NCBI RefSeq assembly: GCF_020497125.1
Contig: NW_025422886.1
Location: 20,587-84,586, forward strand
Length of the DNA stretch: 64,000 nucleotides
From: Mauremys mutica
Lineage: Eukaryota; Chordata; Testudines; Geoemydidae
Reading direction: 5' to 3'
In this document: positions 23,026 to 35,844 of the stretch, piece by piece
How the letters are laid out: every line of letters starts with the position of its first letter
Position numbering within the stretch: the stretch's first letter is position 1
Program-made: the position numbers and the translations under genes
Notes under the pieces: generated by a model
Databases searched by the model: none
Told to the model about the DNA's origin: nothing
What the model saw: only the letters and a program-made list of their open reading frames with translations

Positions 23026-23279
23026 AAGGCTATGGCTACACTAGAGCTGTAAGCAAGCTCTCTAATCTAGCTGCTCTAAGATGACAGGAGAGACCATGTT
23101 GACTTTATTAATCCAGGCCCAGTGAATGGTGATATCTATGGGAGAAGCTCTCCTGCTGACATAGCGCTGTCCACACCAGCACTTAGGTCAGTGAAACTTA
23201 TGTCGCTCAGGGGTGTGAATAAACCACCCCTCTGAGTGACATAAGTTATACTGACATAAGTGGTGATATAGACATAGAC
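23026..23279. repeat. MITE, Harbinger-like, with a strong hairpin
   Basis: Ends resemble GGCTATGGCTACACTA and its complement near 23,260-23,279. Inside, AACTTATGTCGCTCAGGGGTG (about 23,195-23,215) pairs with CACCCCTCTGAGTGACATAAG (about 23,225-23,255), a near-perfect stem. I recall such MITEs in turtles. The short unique stretch 22,736-23,025 holds nothing recognised. Confidence 0.55.
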
Positions 23280-23300
23280 TAAGATGTTGTTTGATTTCCC

Positions 23301-24089
23301 TGGGGCTGTCCCTGGCCATTTGGGTGCCCTATGCAGGCCCCCCCCCCCAGTGTCTGGGAGGCAGGAGCTGTGGGGCCACTTTCGGGGGCCCCACAGGCCC
23401 AAAGTGGCCCGGGTATTAGCCTGCTTCGCTTCTCTTGCCCTGGCCCCAGCCGAGTTGCTCGCGGGAGGGGGTTTGGAGGAAGGGATCCTTCGCCCCCTCC
23501 CCAGCAGCAGCGGGAAGCGGAGCAGCCCACGCCCAGCCTGCTCTACTCTGCCAGCTCCCAGCTGCGGCGCTCTGCTTCCCACCACCGGTGAGTGAGGGGG
23601 GTGTCCTTTCCCCAACCCCTCCTCCCGCAGCGACTTGGCTGGGGCCGGGGCCGGGGCAAGGCAAGCGGAGCAGACTGGGGCTGTGTCGCTCTGCTTTCTG
23701 CCGCCGGTGAGTGCGGGGGACGATCCTCTCCCTGCACTCACCGGCGGCGGGAAGCGGAGCGCCATGGCTGGGGCCGGGTTGCTCCGCTTCCCGCCGCTGC
23801 CGGTGAGTGCGGGGTCGCTGGGGGAAAAGGTGGAATGAGGGCGGGCCAGGGGCGGAGCAGGGGGGAAGGGTAAGAGGTGAGGCTGAGGGAGTTGTCCAGG
23901 GCCCCACACTCCTCTAGGGACGGCCCTGCCCCTTGCAGGGGGCGGGGGTGGGGGGCAGCCAAGGGATAGGGCTGGTTGCAGGGGCTTGTGCTGCTGCATA
24001 GGCAGCATGCAGATGCCTAGGGCACTATGAAATTTGGGGCAATAAATCATGGTGCCTTACGCAGCTGCATATGCCTAAGGACGGCCCTG
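23301..24089. mobile_element. GC-rich hAT-type MITE, 8-bp target duplication
   Basis: 789 bp with terminal repeats TGGGGCTGTCC and, on the other strand at the right end, CAGGGCCGTCC. Exact duplication GATTTCCC at 23,293-23,300 and 24,090-24,097 points to the hAT class. The interior has several degenerate copies of a unit containing CCGGTGAGTGCGGGG on both strands. Long GC-rich frames here are by-products of composition, not genes. Confidence 0.85.
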
Positions 24090-24205
24090 GATTTCCCCCC
24101 TATATTATGATGTATTTGCTGATGCTGCCCTATTTAGTCTTTGCCCTGATAGAGTATTTTGCATGTCAGTGACTCTTTGACTTGATACTTACTTCACTAA
24201 CAAGG

Positions 24206-24731
24206 TGTGACAAAGTCAGACTGGACAAATGTAAGAAAGCGGTGAAAAGCAGGTAAATCAGCCCGAGAATGGTAAAGAGGTTACCTCCGGTTAACTAGGG
24301 ACATGGAAGTCGAATTATGGGCTGTCTGGGATCTTCAAATACCCCTTTGCTGGTGAGGGAGAGGAGAGATGGGAGATAAGCTGCAGCAGGGAGAAAAGGC
24401 TTCTCCTGGGTGGAAGGCTGCTCTCCCCCCTAACACGGTAACACGGTTTGGGGAAGGACTGGCACCCAGAGGCTAGCATAATGAGGCAACACTAGAGAGA
24501 GGGGGCAGGCAGGGAGAGGTATTCCATTTTTGTGTTATTAACTTGTTTTTTTTTTTTGTTTGCCTGAAAAGTGCTCCTGGTGCCTACCCTGAGGCCCACC
24601 TTGTAAATATTGAAGAATAAAAACCCAAATGAGGAATAAATATTCTCCAGAATGGGACCGATTTACTCCAGCCTCTACCGCCAGAGGAAGAAATGCTGAA
24701 CCCAGTGAGGCAAAGAAGGTGCCTTGCCACA
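24206..24731 (+). repeat. Solo LTR, 526 bp, with AAGG target duplication
   Basis: Begins TGTGACAAAG and ends TTGCCACA, flanked by AAGG at 24,202-24,205 and 24,732-24,735. AATAAAAACCC at about 24,615 supplies the polyadenylation signal, giving plus orientation. Confidence 0.8.
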
Positions 24732-24735
24732 AAGG

Positions 24736-26754
24736 AGATGGCTATATTTTGCTTGCATCTAATTTCATCGCTTTCCTAAGTACCGCAGTTCTTTGGGCAT
24801 CCGAAAGATGAACAGAACTGGTTGAAGTATATGTATGTAGACATGGTTATTTAATTTCATAATTATCAATAGGTATTAGCCTTTTATTTATAATTGATGG
24901 CCCAAATTCAGGAAATTCCTACTCCCTAAGCACATGCTTAAGACCCATGGAAATCAATTAATCAATCTGCACAGACCTAGTTTAAGTCCGTTACATTAGA
25001 AGATTTTGCAAATTTATGTGATCCTTTTGGCACCACGGCATCTTCACATGGGATGATACTAGGGGAATAATGCAGCTGAAAGCATCAATACTATATCTAG
25101 GTCAAGCTGCTGGGAGAATTTAGAATGTAATTATTCAAGGTGGAATTGGCCAGGGTACCAGGAAATTCTATTAATATGAGAAGTACTTTGGAATCTTTAA
25201 TGAGTACAAATCATTAGGCCCTTGGTTTATTGTCTCATATAAAGCATAGCAGCTTCATCAAAATGACCCTTTCCAAGCCTCATTCTCAAGTATTCTCTCA
25301 GTCCTGACTCAGAGGTAAGAGTCATTGTCATCGACTGCATCATCAACACCACTGCTTTCAACATGTAAGTATTACTTGGTGGTCTTCCATTCCAAATATT
25401 GACCGAGTTGAATCAAAGCAGGTAGCAACATTGCTGCAGGCTATTACAAATCATTACAACTTAAATCAAATCCTTCATTTACCTGCAAAGAGCTGTGGTT
25501 AGGATGCTATGTATTCCTCAACCCAACAGCTGATGCTGTCACTAATTATCCCTAAAGGAGTCCGGCTCCTCTGATAGAAGTCAGCTGTTGGCGAGAAACA
25601 CCCAGCTGGTGTTTATAGTTTGTATTCCCTTGGTTTGTGTTACCCTTCTTTCTAACACATTAGAAGTGCTTGTGTCTTATATGTTTACCATATGGGGCAG
25701 GGCACACTAGAAATTCTTAGACATCTGGATTAGACCTTTACTGCCTTAGTTAATGAAGCTGCTTGCTCAGCTCAGTGGGTGGAGGCCTGTTGAGTCACAA
25801 TCATGATTCTCTGGATGCACTGAATCAGACATTAAGGAAGCAAATGGTCTATTATGTCATCTAGACCATCCCTTTGTTAACTGTTCCTTATAAGATGTAT
25901 GTTTCAGTTTTTCTTGGCACCATCTAAAAAAAATTAAGATAAAGGGAAGTAGAGTTACATTCTTTGCAAGATAGGAACCATAGAGTTATGTAGTATTCTA
26001 AAGACTCATGTGTGTGTTGAAAGGTCAAAGTCAAGATAAAAATGACAGAACAGAACATCAAAATGGAATCCTAAAAATGTAAGTGACTAAGATTTATGCC
26101 ATTTGCCTGTCACTCTGTAACAAATCCAGTACACTGGACCTTTTCCTTCATTTTTAATTATTATCTTTCCATTTCTCCTACACTAGCAAGTACAGTTATT
26201 AATTACCAGTGAGAGATACATGCACAGTGAGAGCCTGTCTCCTTCCAGAAGAATTTACAATCTAAGTAGACAAGACAAAGGGTAAACATAAGCACAGAGA
26301 CCTGAAGTGACTTGTGTGACGACATAAAGCAAGGCAGGATTGGAACCCACATCTTTTAAGTCCCTTTCTGATTCCCTAGCCCCTGGACCACAGTATCGCT
26401 CCATACAAACCCTCTAATCTAAAGCCTGTTGAGATCAATGGCCTGAGTCTCATTAGCTTCAATGGGCTTTGGAATCAGCCCGGTAATGCAGGATTTTCAG
26501 TGTAATGAGTGGTCACGTTTCAGTTCATTTTATGGTGACAAAGTCATTAAAAATAAAAAGCATGTTTCTCAAAAGCAAACAACATGGGGTCCTGTTTTAA
26601 TGGTAGTGGGATCTCTTGTCCATTCTGTGGGGCTCTAGCCTGCAACTCCCAAAGACCTATGTCTTGGAGTCAATTTTAGTTCTAAGCACTTTAAAACTGA
26701 TGGACTGAGTGAAAGGCACCATTTATATCCAGTCTTGTAAGACTTGAGTGTATG
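24736..26754. other. No gene seen; old repeat relics
   Basis: AT-rich. A MIR-like relic may span about 26,280-26,400 (AAGGCAGGATTGGAACCCAC), and the old AATGGGCTTTGG repeat phrase occurs near 26,460. No coding evidence. Confidence 0.45.
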
Positions 26755-27796
26755 TGTGACACTGTATGGAATACAGGAGAAACTTTGATATTGTTGATAC
26801 CAATATTATAAAATTGCAATGAATCTGATCAGATATGCCATGTAAGGTGTCTACGGAAATGTTATAATTTGCCAAGTATGATAATTTTGTTTATATGTTT
26901 GTATCACCTTTTGTATTGTAAGTTATAGGTATGTATGGTATAGCTGTATTTCCAAACTTGTGCTATGTTACTGGGTGACACCCTCAGCACTGCCTCGCCT
27001 GCTTGATGGCCCATGAACCCAGGGAAAAGCCAGGGATTACACCTTATGAGTCAGCAATACTTTTAGGGGCATGTCTATGGACAGAACTCTACATTTTTCA
27101 TGCTGTGTGCTGTGAACCTTGTGTTTGGGACACAGGAAGTACAAACCACATGGCAAAAAGAATATAAAGGGCAGCTGCATCATCTCCAAGTCCATTTTGT
27201 CGTCTTCCCTGCTTCTTACTTCTGGAGTAACTTTTGTACAAACGAACTTCTGAACAAAGGACTGAATGACCTATCCAAGCTATGGATGTGTTCCAGAGGG
27301 ACTTTCAAGCCAGCAAACTTACTAATACTGCTAAGAACCTGATATATGGACTTTGAAGTCTCTGAATGTATTTGAGTGCTTTACCATTTAACAACTATCT
27401 TTTTGTTTTTTCTTTAGAATAAACCTTTAGGTTTAGATTCTAAAGTATTGGCTGGCAGTGTGGTATTTTGGGTAAGATCCAACCTAATATTGACCTGGCC
27501 CTTTGGGGTTCAGAAGAACATTTTGTATAGTGAGAAGAGTTTTTAAATAGCTCCTCACCTTACTGCACCTAGGTGCTGATTGGGAGCCAGAGAACTGGAA
27601 TGAAATAAAGGGGACTGTGTGATTTCTTTTTTAGCTTCTTGATAACCGTTGTGAGGAATCGAAAGCACAGTTTGTGACTGGTTGAAGAGTTTAACTTCAG
27701 TGTTAACTATCAGTTTTGAGAGTGTCTGATCTCCCTTTTGCAGCCTGCCCTGACCAGCATTTCCTGCGAGTGCTGCCCCAGGCACCCCGGGTCACA
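26755..27796 (+). repeat. Solo LTR, 1042 bp
   Basis: Starts TGTGACACTG and ends GGGTCACA, with flanking GTATG (26,750-26,754) and GAATG (27,797-27,801), a 4-of-5 match. AATAAA lies near 27,418. No internal retroviral sequence. Confidence 0.7.
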
Positions 27797-29530
27797 GAAT
27801 GGAAGTTCCATTGATATCTGAGTGGCAGCTTGATTGTGCTTATCTGCACAATCAGGATGGGCAGTGCCTCAATGGAAGCAGCACCAAAGAAGCAAAACTA
27901 GGGTGGACGCAACAGCTCAGGCGGATTCATGTCATAATTGCTTTCCTGCAGGGTAAGAGAGCCTCAGAGAAGGGCATTTTGGAGACTACTGGAGGAATCC
28001 TATTCATTTCCCTCAAAAGTTCTTGTAAATGCTCTCATTTAGGGGTATCTGATCTTTTTGGTCTTACTGGCTGGGGAGATAGTGCTGTAGGAGGGCAGCT
28101 ACTTTATAGCTTGGTAAAGGGCAAGCAGGGTCACAGGTTTCCTGCTTGCAGATCCAAAATGCCTTTGGGTAGAAAAGGTTAGATCAGAAGAGTGCTGGCA
28201 ATGCCCTTGCCCATGTGACTCCAGTGGTTACTGTTACACATGGTGTTGTAAAGGCAGCTCTTTATGGCTATCGTCAGCTCCGATTTTCGGCCATAGAGTT
28301 TTAAAAGAGTCAGTTGGTCCATAGGTGGCTGTGAAAGATGTGGAATTATCTATATTAATTTTATTATATATCTGTGGGTTTGGTGGTTATGGTGCTGGCT
28401 AAAGGATAGCTGAGGGTTAAATCAGTCTTAGTTTTGGTTGCAGGAAACAAAAGTAAGTAGCTGCAAACAGCTCCAATAGCTGTCACTCAGAGAGTGGAAA
28501 TAATTATTTTGAGATTTACCTCCACTAATGTGGAATCAGGGTCTGGGTGCTCCCACTGGATCTCAGGATGGGTGGGAAGAAGAATCCCACCTTGGCACCC
28601 TGGGGGCTTTTGGGTTGGACCTGTCAGACAATGAGATTGAAAGGGATTAAAAGATATGTTGCTGAGAAGACAGGAGAGTCGAGGTTTTCAGAGAAGCAGG
28701 CTGTAATTTGGTCTCAAAGAACATGGAGGTAGGCTAAGTGGAGCCTATCTAACTGCTTGAGGAAAATGTTAAACGTAAGTATGAAAATATGTGTTTAGGC
28801 TTTGGTTGTTTTAACCCTTTTTTCTCTGCTTATTTTCCTATGGATAAATAAATATTTCATTTTAAACTGACTGTTTGGTGACATTGTGTTCACCAACTGT
28901 TCACAGCTCCCAGAAAGAAGTCTACAGCAGGGACCAAACCCAGTTGGCTCTGCTGACAAAAACATGGTTGGTAAATAGGGGCTGCTGTTGTTGGGTGATC
29001 CGGTGTAAAAGTGGGCTGGATCACAGATTCCGCTCTGAGAGAAGTACAGGCAAATGCTTGTCACTTGGATAGGGTGGCCACAGAGACACTGAGTAAGGGG
29101 TCAAAAGTACAGCTCATCCCAGAACTGTAACAGGGGCAGTCTTGAATCCTGATGCTGCTGCAGCAGAATGTACAACTGAGATATCCATAATCTATACTGG
29201 CAGCCTTGATCATGGAGGAATGCAGAGTTCAGGCAGTCTGGAAATAGAGCAGTCTAGAAACAAGTTGGTCTGGAGATGGGTCCAATGATCCAGAATGGAT
29301 GGGTTTGAAAACTGTATACTGTCTTATCTGCACATGGCATTAAAATGTGTTTTGCCAATCTCCAAGACTGGGTGTGGCCGATGATGATAAAACTGACTTT
29401 CCCTCCCCGCTTGTTTGGGGAGCTCCTGAATCTCACCCCACCCCCGTGAGTAGGGTGGCCTATGGAACTGAGGAATTTTGTTGTTGATGTTCTGTTAAGT
29501 AAATGGCATCTTTTAACTTCTTGAAAGTGA
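27797..29530. other. No gene seen; possible LTR remnant
   Basis: AATAAATAAATATTTC near 28,846 and the surrounding composition suggest an LTR remnant around 28,340-29,440, but I could not define ends. No coding frame is credible. Confidence 0.35.
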
Positions 29531-29532
29531 AT

Positions 29533-29645
29533 AGTATCAGAGGGGTAGCCGTGTTAGTCTGGTTCTGTAGAAGCAGCAAAGAATCCTGTGGCACCTTATA
29601 GACTAACAGACGTTTTGCAGCATGAGCTTTCGTGGGTGAATGTGA
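29533..29645 (+). repeat. SINE-like repeat (family A)
   Basis: TATCAGAGGGGTAGCCGTGT to GAGCTTTCGTGGGTGAATG, longer than the copy at 18,472. It may continue to about 29,710 (GATTACTCAGTATAGCAAAT). Confidence 0.75.
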
Positions 29646-29711
29646 TTCATGTCTGATTACTCAGTATAGCAAATCTGCTATAATCATTCCAGTGATGTCT
29701 TAAGCTTTGGG

Positions 29712-30801
29712 AATTACTGAAACTGATTTTAAATCCTGAGTTTTATTGTAAATGAACACACCTTTTTTTTTTTTTAAATCTGTCTTAAAAAGATTGTTCT
29801 CTGGTTTGAAAAAACAAAACATTTTTGTGTTTTGTTTTTAAACTCAAACCTTTTTTTCTGGGTATTTGGTGAGGTGATCTAATACCCGTAGAACCCAATA
29901 GTCATCTGAAGCAGAGATGCCTGGCGTGGGGACTATCAACACCTCTCTGGTGATTATATTAATTGCAGCTGTTAGATCTTTATTTATCTTTTCTTTACTG
30001 CTGTTTGCAAAGCTATTCAACAAGGCCAGGGGATGTTCCTCAAATTCTCCTTGGAAGTATAATGGTTTGGCCAAGCTGAGAATATCACCAAAGGAGCTGA
30101 TCCTGCATTCACTACTCAGGCAAAGATCCCATTGCTTTCAGTGGGAGCTGAGAGTCCTCAGCAGTTCTGAAATTCAGACCTGTTGTGACAATTGGGCTTA
30201 TAACCTTTTGCCTGCTTGTGAATTAACCCTGAAAAGTAGGTCAAGTTATTTTTAATAAAATGTTATAAACAGATGCAAGAAAACCAGACTGAAAAACTGA
30301 ATTAGTCCAAACAAAAAAGCCTACTGGTATAACTCAAGGACTGTATTGAGATCATGCTTGGTAAACAAGAAAATGTAGATCTGGAAATTAATTAATCAAA
30401 ATTGGTGTGTTGGAAACTAGGTGTAATTGGTGAAGAAAATAATGAGGAGGTGGGTATTCTACCCCCCCTCCTTTTTTGGGTCCTTAAGGAGAAAGACTTG
30501 CGGGGGAAGGAAATAAGAACAGCTACTGAAGCAAGCTTCACCATCATGGCAGCCAGTCTCACCTTCTCCTGGGACCCTGGGTCTTCCTAATTCTGAGAGA
30601 TGTCCTGACCAGACCAGACCAGACCAGAGAGAGGGACCCAAATGACATGGCCACCTCTACCAGCTCCAGCTGAATCCCAAACACCACCTGGGATTAAATG
30701 GCATCAGACTTTAACAACAACAGTGACAACAAGAGCTCCAGCCCATCTCAACTAACATCTTCTCTTTTCCCCAAAAGGACAGTTATTACCATCTTTGATA
30801 C
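29712..30801. other. No gene seen
   Basis: Unique-looking. It includes a T-run at 29,763-29,775 and a short CCAGA tandem near 30,610-30,630. Confidence 0.45.
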
Positions 30802-33720
30802 TGTAGCAAGGGGGCGTGGCCTCCATCCAGGGCCAGTGCAACCATTTAGGCGACCTAGGCGGTTGCCTAGGGCGCTAGGATTTGGGGGGCGCATTTTCTT
30901 CAGCAGTGACCGCGGCGACCGGATCTTCGGCCGCCCCAGTCGCCGCCGGCATTTAGGCGGAGGGAGCTGGGGCAAGGGAGCATGGGGAGGGCCACCTGCA
31001 GCAAGTAAGGTGGGGGGCAGCACGCAGGGGAACTCCCCGCCCCAGCTCACCCCTGCCCCGCCTCCTCCCCGAGCACGCCGTGGCTGCTTCACTTCTCCCG
31101 CCTCCCAGACTTGCAGCACCTAAGCTAATTGGCGCCGCAAGCCTGGGAGGCGGGAGAAGTGAAGCAGCGACGGCATGCTTGGGAGGAGGCGGGGCAGGGG
31201 TGAGCTGGGGTGGGGAGGTGCCTCAGGGCGGAGGGGGAGAACTGCCGTGGTGGGGGGCTCCTCAGGGCAGGGGCTCGGGGACGGGGGAGGGCGCAAGGTG
31301 GAAGTTTTGCCTAGGGCGCAAAACATCCTTGCACTGGTCTTGCCTCCATCCAAGACTGAAGAGGAGGCACTACACCACTCCCCCTGGTGGTCGCAGGTGA
31401 ACCAGCCATGCCCCCTCCCATCAGAAGCAGAGGGGCGGGACAGGAAGTTTAAAAAGCAGGCTCTACAGCTCAGTTATGTGAGAGCCAGAGAAGGGAGCAG
31501 ACATGCCTCGCCCACTGCCAAGCTCTGCGTCAGAGACTGAGCTCTTCTGTGCCAAGGACCCAGAGAAGGTGCCGAGACTGCCAAACGACCAATACCTGGA
31601 GGAGCTACTGGGACTGCCACTGGCCATGTACCCCAGGGAGATCGAGGAACCTCAGGAGATGGAGGAACACTCAGCAGCATTAGTAGGAAATAGACCAGGG
31701 ATACCAGACATTAGTCAGGTTGTGTTGCCAAAGTCAAGGTCAGTGTGTTTCAGTGGCAGATCCCCGCTGACCCAGTGGCAGAACCCTCCACCACTGTCAG
31801 GTCCCTGGGCTCGGACCTAATGGAGTAGGGTGGGACTGGGTCCCCTAGCCCCTGCTGTCAGCCCCAACCCTGGGGTGGCAGCCTACCTACCTTAGGCTGG
31901 ATGGCCTGCATTTGCCTACTGTCTGCCCCAGCCAGACAGCTGGGCCATAGACTGCTTATTGCTCTGCCCCGCCCAGAGGGCCAGAGACCTTAGACTGCCA
32001 ATTCCCCTGTTGAGCATTGCACTTGTAGGTACAATATAGTGCAGGGATGTGGCCTCCCTCTGAGACTGATGGAGGGATGGTCACAGACCACTACACATGG
32101 TGGAGAATACAAGCAGTGCCCTACCCCTGAGAAAAGAGGCTTTGTTGCACTACCAACTCGTCACCGGCCTAATCTGCTAGAATGGAGGTGGACAAGCTGA
32201 TGAAGTGGTGGGCAGAAAGCCAGCAACAGCAGCTGTCCACCCAGCTCCAACAGCAGCAGCAGCTGATGCAGCAGTTAGGAGCCCAGTAGCAGCAGCTGAT
32301 ATGGGAGCAGGGGGCCCAATGGTAAGAACAGCAGTGGCAGTGCTTCCAGCAGCTGGCTGCCCACCCCTATCCCCCCCAGTTCCAATCCTGGAGGAGCAAT
32401 GACCAGGCATATCACAAAGATGGGGCCCGAGGATGACCCGGAAGCTTTCTTGGTGGCTTTCAAATGGGTCACCTCAGTTGCCAGGTAGCCCCCAGACCAA
32501 TGGGCCACCTTTTTGGCCCCGTACCTGATGAGGACAGCTCAGGCTGCCTATTGCGGGTTACCAAATGATGAGGCCTGAGGCTATGGGCAAGTAAAGGTGT
32601 CCATACTCGACACCTTGGACATTACCCCCGAGACCTTTCAACACCGGTTCCTGGGGAAGACGTATCTGCCAGGGGCCTGATCCCGGGTCATGGCCCAAGA
32701 ACTTAAAGATACCTGCTGCTGGTGGCTCCAGCCTGAGCGGCACTCCACATAGACATGGCTGAGCAAGTCATCCTCAAGCAGTTTGTCCACATGCCTCCAC
32801 CCCAAGGGAGGGCCTGGGTTCTTCGACATCAACCTGCCACCTTGAGGTGGCAGTTGGCTGGATGGAATACTTTCTGGCCATGGAGGCCCTGGTTGCACTG
32901 GGGGTTAGACTGTGATGCCAGCCGGGAACTCCCTAGGCTCCCTGAGGACCCCCCCAGCCCTAAGGCCGATTCTCGACCCAACCCAAACCACGATGAGGGT
33001 TGCACCAGCAGCCATCTTCCATAGACCATCCTGGCATCCCGGGTAGTAGTAGGGAAGGGAGGGCTGCGAAGCCGAGCCCATTGGATCACCCATGGAGCCC
33101 TGAAACCCCTCAGAGGTTGGGCCCTGTTTCACCTGTGGCCGCTACAGCCACCTTCAGCAACAATGCCAGGCAATGGACTGCATCTTTGGCCAGGTCTGCA
33201 TGGGGGAGTCCCGTGTTTGTCAATATCCTGCTGCCAAGATGACCGTCCCAGTGGGCCTAGGCAGGAAACAGGTCCCTGCCCTAGTGGACTTGGGCTGCGG
33301 TCAGACCCTAGTGTGCCATGGGCTCGTCCCTCCAACTGACCTTTGGCCAGGCAAGATCCAACTCTTGTGTATTCACAGTGATGTGAAGTCCTACCCCAGT
33401 GCTTGGGTCCCAATGATCATGAACGGAGTGATCAGGGAGACCCAAGAGGGCCAAGCTGGGGGACCCATTAGTCCAATCATGGGGCACACGTGCCCCAGAG
33501 AGAGACGCTCTGCACATGCTGCCCATGGAAGAAGCACCCTTAGACAAAGTCGGGACCAAAGGGAGGACCCCACCCTCAGCTGGGCCTACGAACAGTTGGC
33601 CTATGTCAATGGGGAAGTGACAGAACCTCAGTGAGCAGCCCAGTGGCCACGGTTTGAACTGACCATGGTCCACCTCTCTTGGGTCGACCAAGACCACCAA
33701 ACTCAAATCTCCAACTGTGA
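30802..33720 (+). mobile_element. Second SCAN-Gag gypsy element, 5' LTR and Gag-protease only, decayed
   Basis: The LTR 30,802-32,097 starts TGTAG and ends CTACA and is split by a hAT MITE. TGGTGGAGAA at 32,098 is the primer-site position. Decayed Gag with in-frame stops follows: a segment DDPEAFLVAF (about 32,433-32,462), a SCAN-like stretch to about 32,850, a CCHC knuckle (CFTCGRYSHLQQQC, about 33,125-33,166) and a protease-like ALVDLGCGQTLV (about 33,275-33,315), where the catalytic D-S/T-G reads D-L-G. An integrase-upstream linker may reach 33,700. No 3' LTR was found, so it is truncated. It differs clearly in sequence from the 3.9-kb element. Confidence 0.7.
30828..31342. mobile_element. 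hAT-type MITE with large internal palindrome
   Basis: 515 bp inside the LTR of the second gypsy element. Terminal repeats CAGGGCCAGTGCAAC and, at the other end, TTGCACTGGTCTTG. Exact 8-bp duplication CCTCCATC at 30,820-30,827 and 31,343-31,350. An internal GC-rich inverted repeat pairs about 31,040-31,108 with 31,143-31,211. Confidence 0.88.
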
Positions 33721-34546
33721 AACATATGCCAAGAGAGTGAACTACATCATTTTATCTCTTAATATATCACCTTTTAACTGTATAATATGGAGCTATGCAT
33801 TTTAACTTGGCGTATGGGACAATGTGGAAATTTAACTCTTTTTTTTTTAAGCTTACATTGTTTGGCCTAGGTTTTCTGTTGCTTGTGGCTTATGTTATTA
33901 CCCTGTTATATTGTTGTCTCATCTTCCCCTTTTTAAATTAGGAATCTAGGGAACTTTGATGGCAAAAAGTTAGGCACCTAGAGAATATAGGTGACTACAG
34001 GATGGGGGCAGCTGAAGTTTTGTGAATTGCAGTGGTACCACAGATGGGGTTAGGTGCCTAAATCTCTTATTGGATCCCATCCTTCGTTATTAGCAGGGCA
34101 GGCCCCAATAGGAGACTGGGAGTTCCCAACAGACATCCAAACTGGGACCATCATTCCTTCTCAAAATCATGAAAACAATATCTACCTGGAACCCTAATCC
34201 CATTGGAGGTCCCAGGAAATTAGGATCTCCATGCACATTCAGGGTCCACAGTTGTTTAAGGGCAGTGTCATGCCCTTCTCTCTAGCCTCTTTATGGTTGG
34301 AGATCTCTGTATATTAGTGATGACCGCAAACATCCTGCAGTTAAAAGCAGTACCTCCATTTTTATTAATAAAGGAAAAAAATTAGCAAATGACTTATCAG
34401 TCTGTTCAGTGGAACTGGTACTTGTCTGATAAGTGAATGGCAATATTTATACTAATGACAATTCTCTTCTATTCTATGCTAGAGCATCTCAAAGCCTCTC
34501 AGCACTTATCAGGCAGTAATGGATGCAGAGGGATTACTTAATCCCC
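33721..34546. other. No gene seen
   Basis: AT-rich unique-looking sequence following the decayed gypsy Gag. No features recognised. Confidence 0.5.
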
Positions 34547-34998
34547 TGTAGGGCTGGTTTAGCTGACATGAGCAGGCCCAAGTTAGACAAGACATGCCTG
34601 GACAAATAATTGCTGAAATAACTAACTGTTCTGAATATGTTTGTAGTAAGTAAGGGAAGCAGAAATTAACTAAACTAACTATTGTGAGTATGTATATAGT
34701 AAACAATGTAGACAGAAACACCCTGAAGTGATAAACTTGCCTTATCCAAACTGCAAAACAATTGGTCTTTACTTGCAAAACCATAGAGGTCAGTAGTTAG
34801 GAAAGATGTAACTGTGTGGTGTGTGACATGAACTGGAATTGTGGTATCACACCGTACCTAAGCCACCTGTGTCTGGGCCTGGCGAGCATGGGAAAAGAAC
34901 TGTTACATGCCTAATAAAGTAACCTGAGTGACAAGATAGAGTCAAACTGAGTGTTTTGGATAAGTGGACTGGAAAAGTTCTCGGAGGGAATCCCAACA
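34547..34998 (+). repeat. Probable LTR remnant
   Basis: Bounded by TGTAGGGCTGG and GGGAATCCCAACA with an AATAAA at about 34,912. The composition resembles a turtle LTR I recall. No target duplication found, so the ends are tentative. The stretch 34,999-35,836 that follows holds nothing recognised. Confidence 0.45.
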
Positions 34999-35844
34999 CC
35001 GCTCCCCATTAAAATGCAGCCACCTTTGAAAGAGAGTTCTCCTGCAGTCTTTTAAAACAGTGCTCAGTCACACTACACACAGCTATAAAACAGGAATATT
35101 GTACCCATCCTCTACTGCATGTGGGATTTAGGCTGGTAACACGTAACTACCTGAGTTGGAATTTAGGCAAGACACTGGGTTTGTGACCCTTTCTCTTACA
35201 AAAATGGTCATAGATTCCTTCTGATTCTCTAAGCACTCCCACATCCCACCTGACCATGACTCAGAGATCAGGCTATAAAATGGAGTTTGTTTTATGAGAT
35301 GAGGTTTTCAATATCAACCTTAACAACATTAGGTATTGACTTGACATTTATACAGATTCTGACTCATGGGATGAGTTAACTGATTAAAAAAGAGGACAAG
35401 CAATCCACCAGAGAATGAGAAAAATGATTGATTGTGAAGCAGTAATGGTTGATACTAATAAAGGGGAGATTATGGATTCATAGGCATATAGGTTTGGGAT
35501 CTCATAGGAAGATATTAACTTGAAATAATTGCAAAAAAACAGATAGAACCTCCTACAATAATAGCACTGAATACTCTTTTTTATGATGATTTATGTATTA
35601 GACTAGTTTAATATTAAAAGGTCAGATGCACTTTTAGCCAGATGTGTAAAATGAAGACTCTCTTCTTCTCAGCTACCTCTTCAAACAAAGACAAGAGGGA
35701 AGGGTTCTCCAGTTTTCCAGTTTAGCTACAGATCTATGTATATTAAATGAGGTTCAGAAATCAGAAAGCCTCTTGCACACTCACAAGTATCATCGACAAA
35801 GTCTGGCTGCTGAACGCCTCCCTTGAGTGAGTGCAGACAATGAG

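Noticed and set aside
23136..24050. 304-codon frame on the minus strand and overlapping frames
   Set aside because: It lies within a GC-rich hAT MITE and its flank; several frames are open on both strands because stop codons are rare at this composition, and no domain is visible.
30957..31320. CpG-island promoter
   Set aside because: The GC-rich block coincides exactly with a MITE bounded by an 8-bp duplication.
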